From positions 4,657,501 through 4,721,500 of the forward strand of contig NZ_CP107921.1 of the NCBI RefSeq assembly GCF_036014215.1: a stretch of DNA of 64,000 nucleotides, in the 5' to 3' direction. Source of the DNA: Streptomyces sp. NBC_00440. GTDB taxonomy: Bacteria; Actinomycetota; Actinomycetes; Streptomycetales; Streptomycetaceae. Numbering within the stretch: position 1 is the first letter of the stretch; every line of letters starts with the position of its first letter. The position numbers and the translations under genes were made by a program. Below, piece by piece: positions 33,432-42,099 of this stretch. The notes beneath the pieces were generated by a model. The model was not told the origin of the DNA. It worked only from the letters and a program-made list of their open reading frames with translations, and searched no databases.

Positions 33432-34103
33432 TCATTCGGCGGGCAGCACCCCGGCCAGCGTTGCCAGCGAGGGGCCGCGGCCCCTCTCGATGTGCGCGTA
33501 GACGAGGGCGTCGGCCAAGTCGGGATTGCCGGCGTGGATCGCGGCGCAGATGTCCTTGTGCTCGGAGCACTGGACCCGCGGGTCGAGACCGCCGGTGAGG
33601 GTGAACAGCCACTGGACCAGGCCGAGTGAGGGCTGGAGGGCCGTCCGGAGCAGGCGGTTGCCGGTCATCGCGACGATCTCGGCGTGCAGGGCGGTGTTGG
33701 CGGCCGTGATCTCATGCACGTCACCGCGCCGGGTGGCGTCCTCGGCCACCTCCATGAGCTCGCTCAGCCGACCGCCGCCCCGTCCGGCCGCGCATACCTC
33801 GGCGGCCCTGCGGGCGGCGAACACCTCCAGGCTGAGCCGCAGGTCGAACAGTTCGGCCACATCGCGCAGCGAGAGATTCCGTACGGATGCGCCACGGCGG
33901 GGGGAGATCTCGACCAGCCCTTCCGCGGTGAGCCGGGTGAGCGCCTCACGGACGGGGATGCGCGACACCCCCAGGTCATCGGAGAGTTCGCGCTCGCGCA
34001 GCCGGGCGCCCGGCGGGTACTGACCGGAGATGATGCGGGCGCGAATGGTCCGCTCGGCGTGGGTGACGTGCGACGCACCGGTTTCGGGTGATTCGTTCGG
34101 CAA
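33432..34103 (-). CDS. GntR family regulator with FCD domain
   Basis: The product is 223 residues. The N-terminal winged helix reads ERTIRARIISGQYPPGARLRERELSDDLGVSRIPVREAL and TAEGLVEISPRRGASV. The FCD ligand domain follows from about 85, with metal-site histidines likely in ALHAEIV and SEHKDICAAI. The TTG start at 34103 was chosen because AGGAG lies 5 nt upstream; longer frames to 34349 have an Arg-rich, non-family extension. It lies 41 bp from the amidohydrolase and likely shares its transcript. It probably represses the importer and itself through GGTATACC sites. Confidence 0.88.
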   Translation of the reverse strand: MPNESPETGASHVTHAERTIRARIISGQYPPGARLRERELSDDLGVSRIPVREALTRLTAEGLVEISPRRGASVRNLSLRDVAELFDLRLSLEVFAARRAAEVCAAGRGGGRLSELMEVAEDATRRGDVHEITAANTALHAEIVAMTGNRLLRTALQPSLGLVQWLFTLTGGLDPRVQCSEHKDICAAIHAGNPDLADALVYAHIERGRGPSLATLAGVLPAE

Positions 34104-34338
34104 GGCGTCTCCTGGAACGGCGTGGCTGCTGCGGGAACAGGTCGGCGGCGCCACGGCCGCGCAGTTCTCGCGGCCACGGTGCGCCGCGCGCATTCTCCCG
34201 GAGGCGGCCCTGCGCTGCGGCACGGCGCCCTGGGAACGGGTGCCGCGGCGGCGGGTGCGCATGGAGCCTCCTGCGGGGTGCGGTGTCCGGAGCGGGCCCA
34301 GCCGGACGGCCGTCAGCGGCGGAGACGAGGCGACATTA

Positions 34339-34358
34339 GCATTCGGCATACCAAATGC
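34339..34358. promoter_or_regulatory. 20-bp palindrome upstream of the GntR regulator
   Basis: GCATTCGGCATACCAAATGC reads as GCATT-n-GG-n-AT-n-CC-n-AATGC on both strands. Its core is a variant of GGTATACC found at 26278 and 34439. It lies about 240 bp before the chosen GntR start and is the likely autoregulatory operator. Confidence 0.68.
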
Positions 34359-34438
34359 GAATTGCCCTGTCTGTTATGCGGAGTTCATGGCATTTACTCC
34401 AGCGAGGAGTGAGTGATCCGGAGGGTCTTTTCCATCTG

Positions 34439-34446
34439 GGTATACC
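34439..34446. promoter_or_regulatory. Third GGTATACC site, upstream of the RNA ligase-like gene
   Basis: GGGTATACCAATGC contains the perfect core GGTATACC followed by AATGC, as in the palindrome at 34339. It lies between the GntR gene and the 2'-5' RNA ligase-like gene and may help control both. The 421-bp gap 34104-34524 otherwise holds no gene I can support. Confidence 0.6.
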
Positions 34447-34524
34447 AATGCGGTCGAGGGTGAGCCGATGTCGCGCTGTCCGCTGCTGTGGCAGTGTGGC
34501 GTCCTCCCTGAGGACGGAGTGGAC

Positions 34525-35055
34525 ATGTACCAGGCGGGCGACACAGCTCTGGTGATCACGGTGCCCGAGGCCGAGCCCGTGGTCGGTGGCTGGCGCGAGC
34601 GGTTCGACCCCATGGCGGCGGACGGCATTCCGGCGCACCTGACCGTGCTCTATCCGTTCCTGAGGCAGGACCGCATCGATCAGGACGTACTCGGCGCCCT
34701 GGCCGGGCTGTTCGGCGGGCATCGCGCATTCGACGTGAGCTTCCGGGAGTGCGGGCGATTCCCCGGGCTGCTCTATCTGGCCCCCGAGCCGGACGGACCG
34801 ATCCGGGCGCTGACCCGGGCGGTGCACGGACGCTGGCCCGAAGCACCGCCGTACCGGGGCAGGTTCGGTGATCCGGCGCCGCACGTGACGATGACACAGG
34901 GGCAGGATCCCGCCGTACTGGACACGGTCGAGGCCGATGTGCGCGACAAGCTGCCGTTCGGCGCAGCCGTACGCTCCGTCCAACTGGTCGCCTACGACGG
35001 CACGGTGTGGAGCAGCCGGGCCGACTTCCCGCTGGGCGGGCAGCAGCCGTCCTGA
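34525..35055 (+). CDS. 2'-5' RNA ligase family protein
   Basis: The product is 176 residues with two HxT/S motifs typical of the 2H phosphoesterase fold: AHLTVLYPF near residue 40 and PHVTM near 130. Members join or cleave 2'-5' phosphodiester bonds in RNA or cyclic phosphates; the real substrate is unknown. The ATG at 34525 has GGAG about 6 nt upstream; a GTG at 34519 is unlikely. A GGTATACC site 80 bp upstream may put it under the GntR regulator. Confidence 0.85.
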   Translation: MYQAGDTALVITVPEAEPVVGGWRERFDPMAADGIPAHLTVLYPFLRQDRIDQDVLGALAGLFGGHRAFDVSFRECGRFPGLLYLAPEPDGPIRALTRAVHGRWPEAPPYRGRFGDPAPHVTMTQGQDPAVLDTVEADVRDKLPFGAAVRSVQLVAYDGTVWSSRADFPLGGQQPS

Positions 35056-35075
35056 GGTGACCCGGGACGCCGGAA

Positions 35076-35107
35076 CGCCCTGGCCGCCGGGGGAGGGGGC
35101 CAGGGCG
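35076..35107. terminator. Terminator between convergent genes
   Basis: A 10-bp hairpin (CGCCCTGGCC, 12-nt loop, GGCCAGGGCG) lies between the RNA ligase-like gene and the DUF4232 lipoprotein gene, which meet tail to tail. Confidence 0.7.
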
Positions 35108-35153
35108 CGTCATGGTGCCGGAGCAGTGGGCCGGGGCCCGGTCGAGCGGTCGG

Positions 35154-35891
35154 TCACTGGAGCGCGGCGGCCTCGTCCGACTGCCAGTAGGTGACCATCG
35201 AGCTGTCGGTCAGGGCGATTCCGGAGCCGAACGCGGTGACCGTGTCCTGGCCGTCGATCGGGCCCATGTCCCTGCCGCGCAGACCGATGGTGAGGACCTT
35301 CTCGCGGTGCTTGTCGGCGCCGCTCGGCAGGCTGATCGCGGCGTACCCGGACTTGCCCGGGGCGAGGGTGACCACTGCCTGCGGCTTGCTGTGCTCGTTG
35401 GCCCCGATGGCTGACTGCGCTCCGGGGTAGCCCACGGTCGGGAAGCCGTACAGGTCGCAGCTGCTGCCGGAGGCGTTCGTGGCCTTGAGGAGGACTGCGG
35501 GCAGGGTGCCGCCCGTATCGGCCAGCGAGATCTTCACGGAGCCGGTGGTGCAGGCGCCGCCCTTCGCGGCTGCGGCACCGCTCGTGCCCGAGGCCGACCC
35601 GGACCCGCCGCTGTTGCCCCCCGAAGCCCCGGAGGAGCCCGAAGTCCCCGAGGCGTCCTGGCCCTGCGCGGAGGAACCGGTCTTGCCCTCCTTCGCCGCG
35701 GACACGTCGGCTGTCTTCTCCGCGGACGAGCCCGAGGCCGGGGAGCCGGACACCGAAGAGCCCGCGCCCTTGCCCCCGTTCGGGGAGTCGGCGGCGCTGC
35801 TTCCGTTCGTACCGCAGGCCGCGGTGGCGAGCACGGTCACCCCGGCGACGGCGAGGAAGGTGAGGGCGCGACGAGTACGGCGGATACGCAT
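35154..35891 (-). CDS. DUF4232 domain lipoprotein
   Basis: The product is 245 residues. TFLAVAGVTVLATAACGTNG gives a lipobox with Cys near 26. A Ser/Gly/Ala-rich disordered stretch spans about 30-115. The DUF4232 domain follows with VKISLADTGG, SSCDLYGFPTVGYPG and PQAVVTLAPGKSGYAAISL. It shares the last part (VTYWQSDEAAA) with the neighbour at 35964 (VSYWQSTAADA), so the two are tandem paralogues. Confidence 0.85.
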   Translation of the reverse strand: MRIRRTRRALTFLAVAGVTVLATAACGTNGSSAADSPNGGKGAGSSVSGSPASGSSAEKTADVSAAKEGKTGSSAQGQDASGTSGSSGASGGNSGGSGSASGTSGAAAAKGGACTTGSVKISLADTGGTLPAVLLKATNASGSSCDLYGFPTVGYPGAQSAIGANEHSKPQAVVTLAPGKSGYAAISLPSGADKHREKVLTIGLRGRDMGPIDGQDTVTAFGSGIALTDSSMVTYWQSDEAAALQ

Positions 35892-35963
35892 GGGGGGTTC
35901 CTTACGGGATTCGGTGTGTGGGGCCAACGGGTCTGTCAGGCTGCGCGGCTGTCCGCCGGGTGG

Positions 35964-36509
35964 TTACCAGATGAGCGCGTCGGCCGCTGTGGACTGCCAG
36001 TACGAGACGGCGGCGGAGTCGTCGACCCAGGTCTTGGCGGGCACCTTGGGGAAGGCCGTGGGGCCGACCGAACCGGCCATGGCGCGGCCCTCGAAGTTGA
36101 GCGACATCTCCTTGGACAAGTGGCCGCCGCTTCCGGCGCCGTCACCGCCGGAGGTGAGGACACTGGCGTACGCCGACTGGCCGGGCTTCAGCGTGACGAC
36201 GGCCTGCGGCCGGCTCTCGTCCAGAGTCCAGACGGTCGACTGCGGGTGGTCGAAGCCGATGAGCGGGGCGCCGTAGGAGTAGCAGGGGGTCTTGCCCTTG
36301 TTGGTGGCCTTGATCAGCAGGTGGTTGATGGGGCGGCTGACCGTGGAGACCGAGATCTTGGTGTTGGCGGGGGTGCAGGTCACGGTCTTGGCGGCCTTGG
36401 CCGGTGCCGCGCTGGCGGTGGCGGCCGATACGCCGGTGAGAGCGAGTGCGGCGACCAGGCCGGTGGCGGCTGCGGCGGTGATGCGGGTGATGCGGGTGCT
36501 CATGTTCAT
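35964..36509 (-). CDS. Secreted DUF4232 domain protein
   Basis: The product is 181 residues with a signal peptide (LVAALALTGVSAATASAAPA; cleavage near residue 35) and no lipobox. The DUF4232 domain has the pair of Cys (VTCTPANTK and TPCYSYGAPLIGF) and PQAVVTLKPGQSAYASVL. It lies 72 bp from its lipoprotein paralogue on the same strand. GGGAG lies 9 nt before the ATG. Confidence 0.85.
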   Translation of the reverse strand: MNMSTRITRITAAAATGLVAALALTGVSAATASAAPAKAAKTVTCTPANTKISVSTVSRPINHLLIKATNKGKTPCYSYGAPLIGFDHPQSTVWTLDESRPQAVVTLKPGQSAYASVLTSGGDGAGSGGHLSKEMSLNFEGRAMAGSVGPTAFPKVPAKTWVDDSAAVSYWQSTAADALIW

Positions 36510-36829
36510 GGTGGCTGTTCTCCCCGTGGTGGAGTGTGGGTGAGCGCCGGTGTGCGCCCTCAGAGGTATGCGATGAGAGTGACGACCGTGGTGATGGAAG
36601 CGGCCAGTACGACGAGAGCCAGCCCGTCGACGAGACCGGGGCTCAAGCCGCGGCAGGTTCCGTGCCGGAGGCGGTTGAACACGAACTCAGCTTGGCGGGC
36701 GGCCTGTTCCGGCCACAATCGTTCCCGGGCCATTGGGGACACTGGAACGCCGGCGCGTACTGTGACCTGGAGGGATGGAACGCCCCTGGAACGCTTGCCT
36801 GGGACGTGGAACGAGGGGGAACAGCGGCT

Positions 36830-38251
36830 GTGGGCTCGGAGACCGAGGAATTCGCCACGCTTCTCCGGGAGCTGAAGGAACGCTCCGGACGCAGCTACGG
36901 CGTCATCGCGGGGAAGCTCCACATGAGTACGTCCACGGTGCACCGGTACTGCAACGGTGACGCCGTCCCGACCGAGTACGCGCCGGTCGAGCGGTTCGCA
37001 CGGCTGTGTGCGGCGACTCCGGAGGAACTGCTGGCGCTGCACCGGCGGTGGCTGCTGGCCGACGCGGCGAGACGACGGCCCAAGGACACGGCCCCGGTCG
37101 CGGTGAAGCCGGAGGTGACGGCTCCGGACGTGAGGGGTTCGGGAGCAGGCACTTCGGAAGCCGGAGTTCCGGAAGGACGGGGCCCGGACGTAGGAGTTCC
37201 GGAGGTACGGAATCCGGAGGTGCGGGATCCGGAGGTGCGGGATCCAGACGTACGGAACCCGGAAGTGGCGGGTCCCGATGCCGTGGGGCCGGAGCTTCCC
37301 CCTGCCACGCTCGGGACGGACCGGGCGCCCGCCCCGTCACGCGGGAACCGCCGCCGCTGGCTGATCGGGGCCGCCGTGGTCGCCGTCGCCGCCGTGGCCG
37401 TACCCGTCGCCGTGACGCTGCGCTCCGACGACGCGTCCCATGTCAGCGCGGTCGCCGGCGGAAAACCGGTGCCCCCGGCGGGCGAGTCCCTGCCCGGGAG
37501 TCCGTCGCCGCGGCCGTCCGGCTCCGTGTCCCCCTCACCCTCTCCGTCCCGTACCGCTTCGTCCACCCCTGCGGCCTCCCATCCCGCACCGGACGCCGGT
37601 GACCTGGGCGCCGACGGCCGCAGTACCCCCGCCGTACCGCTCACGGTGAACGTCCGGCCGTACGTCTGGGACGACCAGTGCAGCCAGTCGTATCTGGTGG
37701 ACCGGCCGGCCGCGAAGATGCCGCCGCCCCCGGCCGAACAGGATGCCGCGAGCTGGGCCACCGCGCTGGGCGGTGTCTCCAGCGGCGGTGCGCGCATCGA
37801 GCTGTCCGTGCAGGGCAAGACGGCGGACGCGGTGGTGCTGCAGGCCCTGCATGTGCGGATCGTGGGCCGTCACGCGCCGCTCGCCTGGAACTCGTACGCG
37901 ATGGGCGACGGCTGTGGCGGCGGGCTCAAGCCGGCCGGTTTCGACGTGAACCTGGACGCCGGTACCCCGCTGACGGAACCGGCCGCCGGGGTGCAGGGCG
38001 ACCGCAAGATCCCGGCCACCGACTTCCCGTACAGGGTGTCATCCAGCGATCCGCAGGTCCTGGAGATCAAAGCCAGTACGGCGGCCCACGACGTCAGCTG
38101 GTACCTGGATCTCCAGTGGAGCAGCGGCGACCGGCACGGGACCATCCGTCTGGACGACCACGGCAAGCCGTTCCGCGCGAGCAGCGTGCAGGGCCGGCCC
38201 CGGTATGTGCACCCGCTCGGCGGGGACACCTGGGAACCGGCCCTGCAGTGA
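36830..38251 (+). CDS. Membrane-anchored helix-turn-helix (XRE-type) protein
   Basis: The product is 473 residues. Residues 5-75 hold an XRE-like helix-turn-helix (EFATLLRELKERSGRSYGVIAGKLHMSTSTVHRYCNGDAVP). Residues 85-160 are low complexity with repeated PEVRD/PDVRN units. One membrane helix (LIGAAVVAVAAVAVPVAVTL) near 175-195 is followed by a Pro/Ser linker and an extracellular domain with Cys residues (DDQCSQSYLV, DGCGGGLKPAGFD). The GTG at 36830 fits a GAGGGGGA ribosome binding site. It may transmit a cell-surface signal to DNA; similar anchored XRE proteins are frequent in Streptomyces. Confidence 0.82.
   Translation: MGSETEEFATLLRELKERSGRSYGVIAGKLHMSTSTVHRYCNGDAVPTEYAPVERFARLCAATPEELLALHRRWLLADAARRRPKDTAPVAVKPEVTAPDVRGSGAGTSEAGVPEGRGPDVGVPEVRNPEVRDPEVRDPDVRNPEVAGPDAVGPELPPATLGTDRAPAPSRGNRRRWLIGAAVVAVAAVAVPVAVTLRSDDASHVSAVAGGKPVPPAGESLPGSPSPRPSGSVSPSPSPSRTASSTPAASHPAPDAGDLGADGRSTPAVPLTVNVRPYVWDDQCSQSYLVDRPAAKMPPPPAEQDAASWATALGGVSSGGARIELSVQGKTADAVVLQALHVRIVGRHAPLAWNSYAMGDGCGGGLKPAGFDVNLDAGTPLTEPAAGVQGDRKIPATDFPYRVSSSDPQVLEIKASTAAHDVSWYLDLQWSSGDRHGTIRLDDHGKPFRASSVQGRPRYVHPLGGDTWEPALQ
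37190..37275 (+). repeat. In-frame pentapeptide repeat in the XRE protein
   Basis: The coding sequence repeats units of 15 bp encoding PEVRN, PEVRD, PEVRD, PDVRN and PEVAG, preceded by VGV. It is a flexible spacer between the DNA-binding part and the membrane helix, and its length could vary by repeat slippage. Confidence 0.75.
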
Positions 38252-38269
38252 TGCGCGGCCCGCGCGCTG

Positions 38270-40075
38270 CTACAGCCGCTCGGGCGTCCGGATGCCCAGC
38301 AGCGCCAGGCCCTGGTGCAGGGTGCGCGCGGTCAGCTCGCAGAGGAACAGCCGGTTCTCCACCTGCTCCGGGGTCCCGGCCTTGAGGACCGGGCACTCGG
38401 CGTAGAACGTCGTGTAGTGCGAGGCCAGCTGGTACAGATACGCGGCCAGCTTGTGCGGCTCGTACGCGGCGGCCACCTCGGCGAGGACCTCAGCGAACTG
38501 GTCCAGGTGCAGCCCCAGCGCGCGCTCCGCCGGTGCCAGTTCGAGCTCCGGGTGCGCGGCCGGCTTCGCCTCGCCCGACAGCCGCAGGATCGACTGGATA
38601 CGGGCGTACGCGTACTGGATGTAGACGCTGGTGTCGCCGTTGAGCGACACCATCTGGTCCAGGTCGAACTTGTAGTCGCGGGCCGCCGACGTGGACAGGT
38701 CCGCGTACTTCACCGCGCCGATGCCGATCTGCGCGCCGTTCTCGACGATCTCGGCCTCGGTCAGCCCGACCTTCTCGTTGTTCTTCTCCCGTACGACGGC
38801 CGTGGCGCGCTCGATCGCCTCGTCCAGGAGGTCCACCAGCCGCACCGACTCGCCCGCCCGGGTCTTGAACGGCTTGCCGTCCTTGCCGAGGACCGTGCCG
38901 AACCCCAGGTGCACGGGCTTCGCCTCGCCGTCGCCCGTGTCGAGCCAGCCCGCCCGGCGGGCCGTCTCGAAGACCATCTTGAAGTGCAGCGACTGCCGTA
39001 CGTCCACCACGTACAGCAGGGTGTTCGCCTTGAGGTCCTGCACCCGGTTGCGGACCGCCGAGAGGTCGGTGGCCGCGTAGCCGTAGCCGCCGTTCGTCTT
39101 CTTCACGATGAGCGGGACCTGGTTGCCGTCCGGGCCCTTCACATCGTCGAAGAAGACGCAGAGCGCGCCCTCGGACCTGACCGCGACACCCGACTCCTCC
39201 AGGAGCCGGCAGGTCTCCTCCAGCACGTCGTTGTAGCCGGACTCGCCGACGATGTCCGCGTCGGCGATCTCCATGTCCAGCTTGTTGAAGACCGAGTAGA
39301 AGTAGATCTTCGACTCGTCCACGAACCGCTGCCAGTGCGCCAGCGTTTCCGGGTCCCCGGCCTGGAGGGCCACCACCCGGTCCCGCGAGCGCGCCTTGAA
39401 CTCCTCGTCGGAGTCGAAGACCGCACGCGACGCCTTGTAGAGCCGGTCGAGCGAGGACATGGCGGCCTCGCCGGCCTCCTCGCCCCCCTCGTGGTCCAGC
39501 TCGTGCGGGTGCTCGATCAAGTACTGGATGAGCATCCCGTACTGGGTGCCCCAGTCCCCGATGTGGTGGCGGCGGATCACCGTCTCGCCGCCGAACTCCA
39601 TGATCTTCGCCATCGCGTCGCCGATCACGGCCGACCGCAGATGCCCGACGTGCATCTCCTTCGCCACGTTCGGCTGGGCGTAGTCGATGACCGTGGTGCC
39701 CGCCTGTGCGGCGTACGGCACACCGAGGCGCGCGTCGGCGGCGCGCGCCGCGAGGGTCTCGGTGATCGCCCGGTCGGTGAGCGTGATGTTCAGGAAGCCG
39801 GGGCCCGAGACCTCGATCTCCTTGATCAGGTCGTTCGCCGGGAGCGCCGCCGTGACCGTGGCCGCCAGCTCGCGCGGATTGCCCTTCAGCTTCTTCGCCA
39901 GGGCCAGGATCCCGTTGGCCTGGAAGTCGGCCCGGTCACTTCGGCGCAGCAGCGGGTCCGCGGCACCGGCATCCGGCAGAGCTGCCGTCAGGGCGTCCGC
40001 AAGGTGCTGCTGGAGCGTCGAAGCGAGGGAATTGACCGAGACTGGCTCAGGCATGGGGCCGACTGCCGTTTCCAT
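38270..40075 (-). CDS. argS: Arginyl-tRNA synthetase
   Basis: The product is 601 residues from the ATG at 40075; a second ATG at 40054 would shorten it by seven residues and neither has a strong ribosome binding site. Class I features: the HIGH-type [15 protein letters not shown] near residue 135 in place of HIGH, a KMSK-like region near [17 protein letters not shown], and the C-terminal anticodon-binding domain (DALRQYVYA-like region, here [20 protein letters not shown]). It charges tRNA-Arg. It is divergent from lysS with 128 bp between. Confidence 0.96.
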   Translation of the reverse strand: METAVGPMPEPVSVNSLASTLQQHLADALTAALPDAGAADPLLRRSDRADFQANGILALAKKLKGNPRELAATVTAALPANDLIKEIEVSGPGFLNITLTDRAITETLAARAADARLGVPYAAQAGTTVIDYAQPNVAKEMHVGHLRSAVIGDAMAKIMEFGGETVIRRHHIGDWGTQYGMLIQYLIEHPHELDHEGGEEAGEAAMSSLDRLYKASRAVFDSDEEFKARSRDRVVALQAGDPETLAHWQRFVDESKIYFYSVFNKLDMEIADADIVGESGYNDVLEETCRLLEESGVAVRSEGALCVFFDDVKGPDGNQVPLIVKKTNGGYGYAATDLSAVRNRVQDLKANTLLYVVDVRQSLHFKMVFETARRAGWLDTGDGEAKPVHLGFGTVLGKDGKPFKTRAGESVRLVDLLDEAIERATAVVREKNNEKVGLTEAEIVENGAQIGIGAVKYADLSTSAARDYKFDLDQMVSLNGDTSVYIQYAYARIQSILRLSGEAKPAAHPELELAPAERALGLHLDQFAEVLAEVAAAYEPHKLAAYLYQLASHYTTFYAECPVLKAGTPEQVENRLFLCELTARTLHQGLALLGIRTPERL

Positions 40076-40203
40076 AGAGGTACAGGGGATCAGGCCAAGT
40101 ATCCCATGGCCGTACCACGGCCTGGAAAGCCGTTTTCGCTCTCCAGGACGGACCTGGGAGAATGGCAGTCGCCCTTGCTTGAAGGCGTACGAGAAAGAAG
40201 GAC

Positions 40204-42012
40204 GTGCCGATCGTGGCTCAGAGCACCGAGACCGACTGGGTCTCCCGTTTCGCGGACGATGTCATCGCCGAATCGGAGCGCCGTGCCGCGGGCGCGAAAC
40301 ACTCTGGCGCCGACGCACCAGTGGTCGTCGTCGCGTCCGGCCTCTCGCCGTCCGGCCCGATCCACCTGGGCAACCTGCGCGAGGTGATGACCCCGCACCT
40401 GGTCGCCGACGAGATCAGGCGGCGCGGTTACACGGTGCGCCACCTCATCTCCTGGGACGACTACGACCGGTACCGCAAGGTGCCGAACGGCGTCCCCGGT
40501 ATCGACGCGTCCTGGGCCGAGCACATCGGCAAGCCCCTCACCTCGGTGCCCGCCCCGGCCGGGTCCGCGTACCCGAACTGGGCCGAGCACTTCAAGGCCG
40601 CCATGGTCGAGGCGCTCGCCGAGCTGGGTGTGGAGTACGACCCGATCAGCCAGACCGAGCAGTATCTGGCGGGCACCTACCGCGAACAGATCCTGCACGC
40701 CATGAAGCACCGCGCCGACATCGACGCCATCCTGGACCGGTACCGCACCAAGAAGGACCCGGCGAAGCAGGGCGCTGCCGACGGCGCCGGTGGCAAGAAC
40801 AAGAAGCAGCAGGGCCAGAAGCAGGGCCAGAAGCCGCTCGACGAGGCCGAGATCGAGGCCGCCGAGGGGTCCGGCGCCGCCGACGAGGACGACGGCAGCA
40901 GCGGCGCCACCGGCTACTACCCCTACAAGCCCTACTGCGGCGCGTGCGAGAAGGACCTCACCACGGTCACCTCGTACGACGACGACACGACCGAGCTGTC
41001 CTACACCTGCACCGCGTGCGGGCACTCCGAGACCGTCCTGCTCAGCGAGTTCAACCGCGGAAAGCTGGTCTGGAAGGTCGACTGGCCGATGCGCTGGGCG
41101 TACGAGGGCGTCGTCTTCGAGCCCAGCGGCGTCGACCACTCCTCGCCCGGCTCCTCCTTCGTCGTCGGCGGACAGATCGTCCGCGAGATCTTCGACGGCG
41201 TGCAGCCGATCGGGCCGATGTACGCGTTCGTCGGCATCAGCGGCATGGCCAAGATGTCGTCGTCCAAGGGCGGCGTGCCCACCCCGTCCGACGCGCTGAA
41301 GATCATGGAGGCACCGCTGCTGCGCTGGCTGTACGCGCGGCGCCGGCCCAACCAGTCCTTCAAGATCGCCTTCGACCAGGAGATCCAGCGGCTCTACGAC
41401 GAGTGGGACAAGCTGGAGACCAAGGTCGCCGACGGCTCGGCGCTCCCCGCCGACGCGGCCGCGCACACCCGCGCGGCCCGCACGGCGGAGCGTGAACTCC
41501 CGCGCACCCCGCGCCCGTTGCCGTACCGCACGCTCGCATCCGTCGCGGACATCACGGCCGGGGCCGAGGACCAGACGCTGCGCATCCTCAGCGAACTGGA
41601 CCCGGCGAACCCGATCGCCTCGCTCGACGACGTACGCCCCCGGCTCGACCGCGCCGAGAACTGGATCACCACCCAGGTCCCGGCCGAGCAGCGCACCCTG
41701 GTGCGCGCGGAGCCGGACACGGAGACCCTGGCCGCCCTCGGCGACCAGGACCGTGAGTCGCTGCGGCTGCTCATCGAGGGTCTCGACACGCACTGGTCGC
41801 TGGACGGTCTGACGACGCTCGTCTACGGCGTACCGAAGGTCCAGGCCGGTTTCGAGCCGGATGCCAAGCCCACCCCGGAGCTGAAGGTCGCGCAGCGCAC
41901 CTTCTTCGCCCTGCTCTACCAGCTGCTGGTCGGCCGCGACACCGGGCCGAGGCTGCCCACGCTGCTGCTCGCCGTCGGCGCCGACCGGGTGCGCAAGCTG
42001 CTCGCTGCCTGA
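40204..42012 (+). CDS. lysS: Lysyl-tRNA synthetase, class I
   Basis: The product is 602 residues. Class I type features: the HIGH-like [13 protein letters not shown] near residue 50, a long Lys/Gln-rich insertion near 190-220, a zinc-ribbon with CGACEKD and CTACGHSE near 245-275, and KMSSSKG near 355. It charges tRNA-Lys. The class I form, not the common class II form, is used here. GTG start by family agreement ([12 protein letters not shown]); a GTG at 40213 is an alternative. It ends at a strong hairpin. Confidence 0.95.
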   Translation: MPIVAQSTETDWVSRFADDVIAESERRAAGAKHSGADAPVVVVASGLSPSGPIHLGNLREVMTPHLVADEIRRRGYTVRHLISWDDYDRYRKVPNGVPGIDASWAEHIGKPLTSVPAPAGSAYPNWAEHFKAAMVEALAELGVEYDPISQTEQYLAGTYREQILHAMKHRADIDAILDRYRTKKDPAKQGAADGAGGKNKKQQGQKQGQKPLDEAEIEAAEGSGAADEDDGSSGATGYYPYKPYCGACEKDLTTVTSYDDDTTELSYTCTACGHSETVLLSEFNRGKLVWKVDWPMRWAYEGVVFEPSGVDHSSPGSSFVVGGQIVREIFDGVQPIGPMYAFVGISGMAKMSSSKGGVPTPSDALKIMEAPLLRWLYARRRPNQSFKIAFDQEIQRLYDEWDKLETKVADGSALPADAAAHTRAARTAERELPRTPRPLPYRTLASVADITAGAEDQTLRILSELDPANPIASLDDVRPRLDRAENWITTQVPAEQRTLVRAEPDTETLAALGDQDRESLRLLIEGLDTHWSLDGLTTLVYGVPKVQAGFEPDAKPTPELKVAQRTFFALLYQLLVGRDTGPRLPTLLLAVGADRVRKLLAA

Positions 42013-42028
42013 CGGAACGGTACGGCGA

Positions 42029-42069
42029 AGGGCCGCTGCCCCGGGGACGTTTCCCGGGGCAGCGGCCCT
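42029..42069. terminator. Terminator between lysS and the convergent DUF2637 gene
   Basis: A 17-19-bp stem starts AGGGCCGCTGCCCCGGG and ends CCCGGGGCAGCGGCCCT with a short loop. It lies between lysS (ends 42012) and the gene ending at 42100 on the other strand. Confidence 0.88.
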
Positions 42070-42099
42070 GGTGCTTTCCGTGCTTTCCGTGCAGCCCGG

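Noticed and set aside
33432..34349. Longer GntR start at 34349
   Set aside because: The extra 82 residues are Arg- and Pro-rich without family similarity and would place the operator over the start codon. A TTG at 34103 has a good ribosome binding site.
35964..36509. The two DUF4232 genes as chaplins or rodlins
   Set aside because: They are larger and lack the chaplin hydrophobic domain and Gly-rich rodlin pattern.
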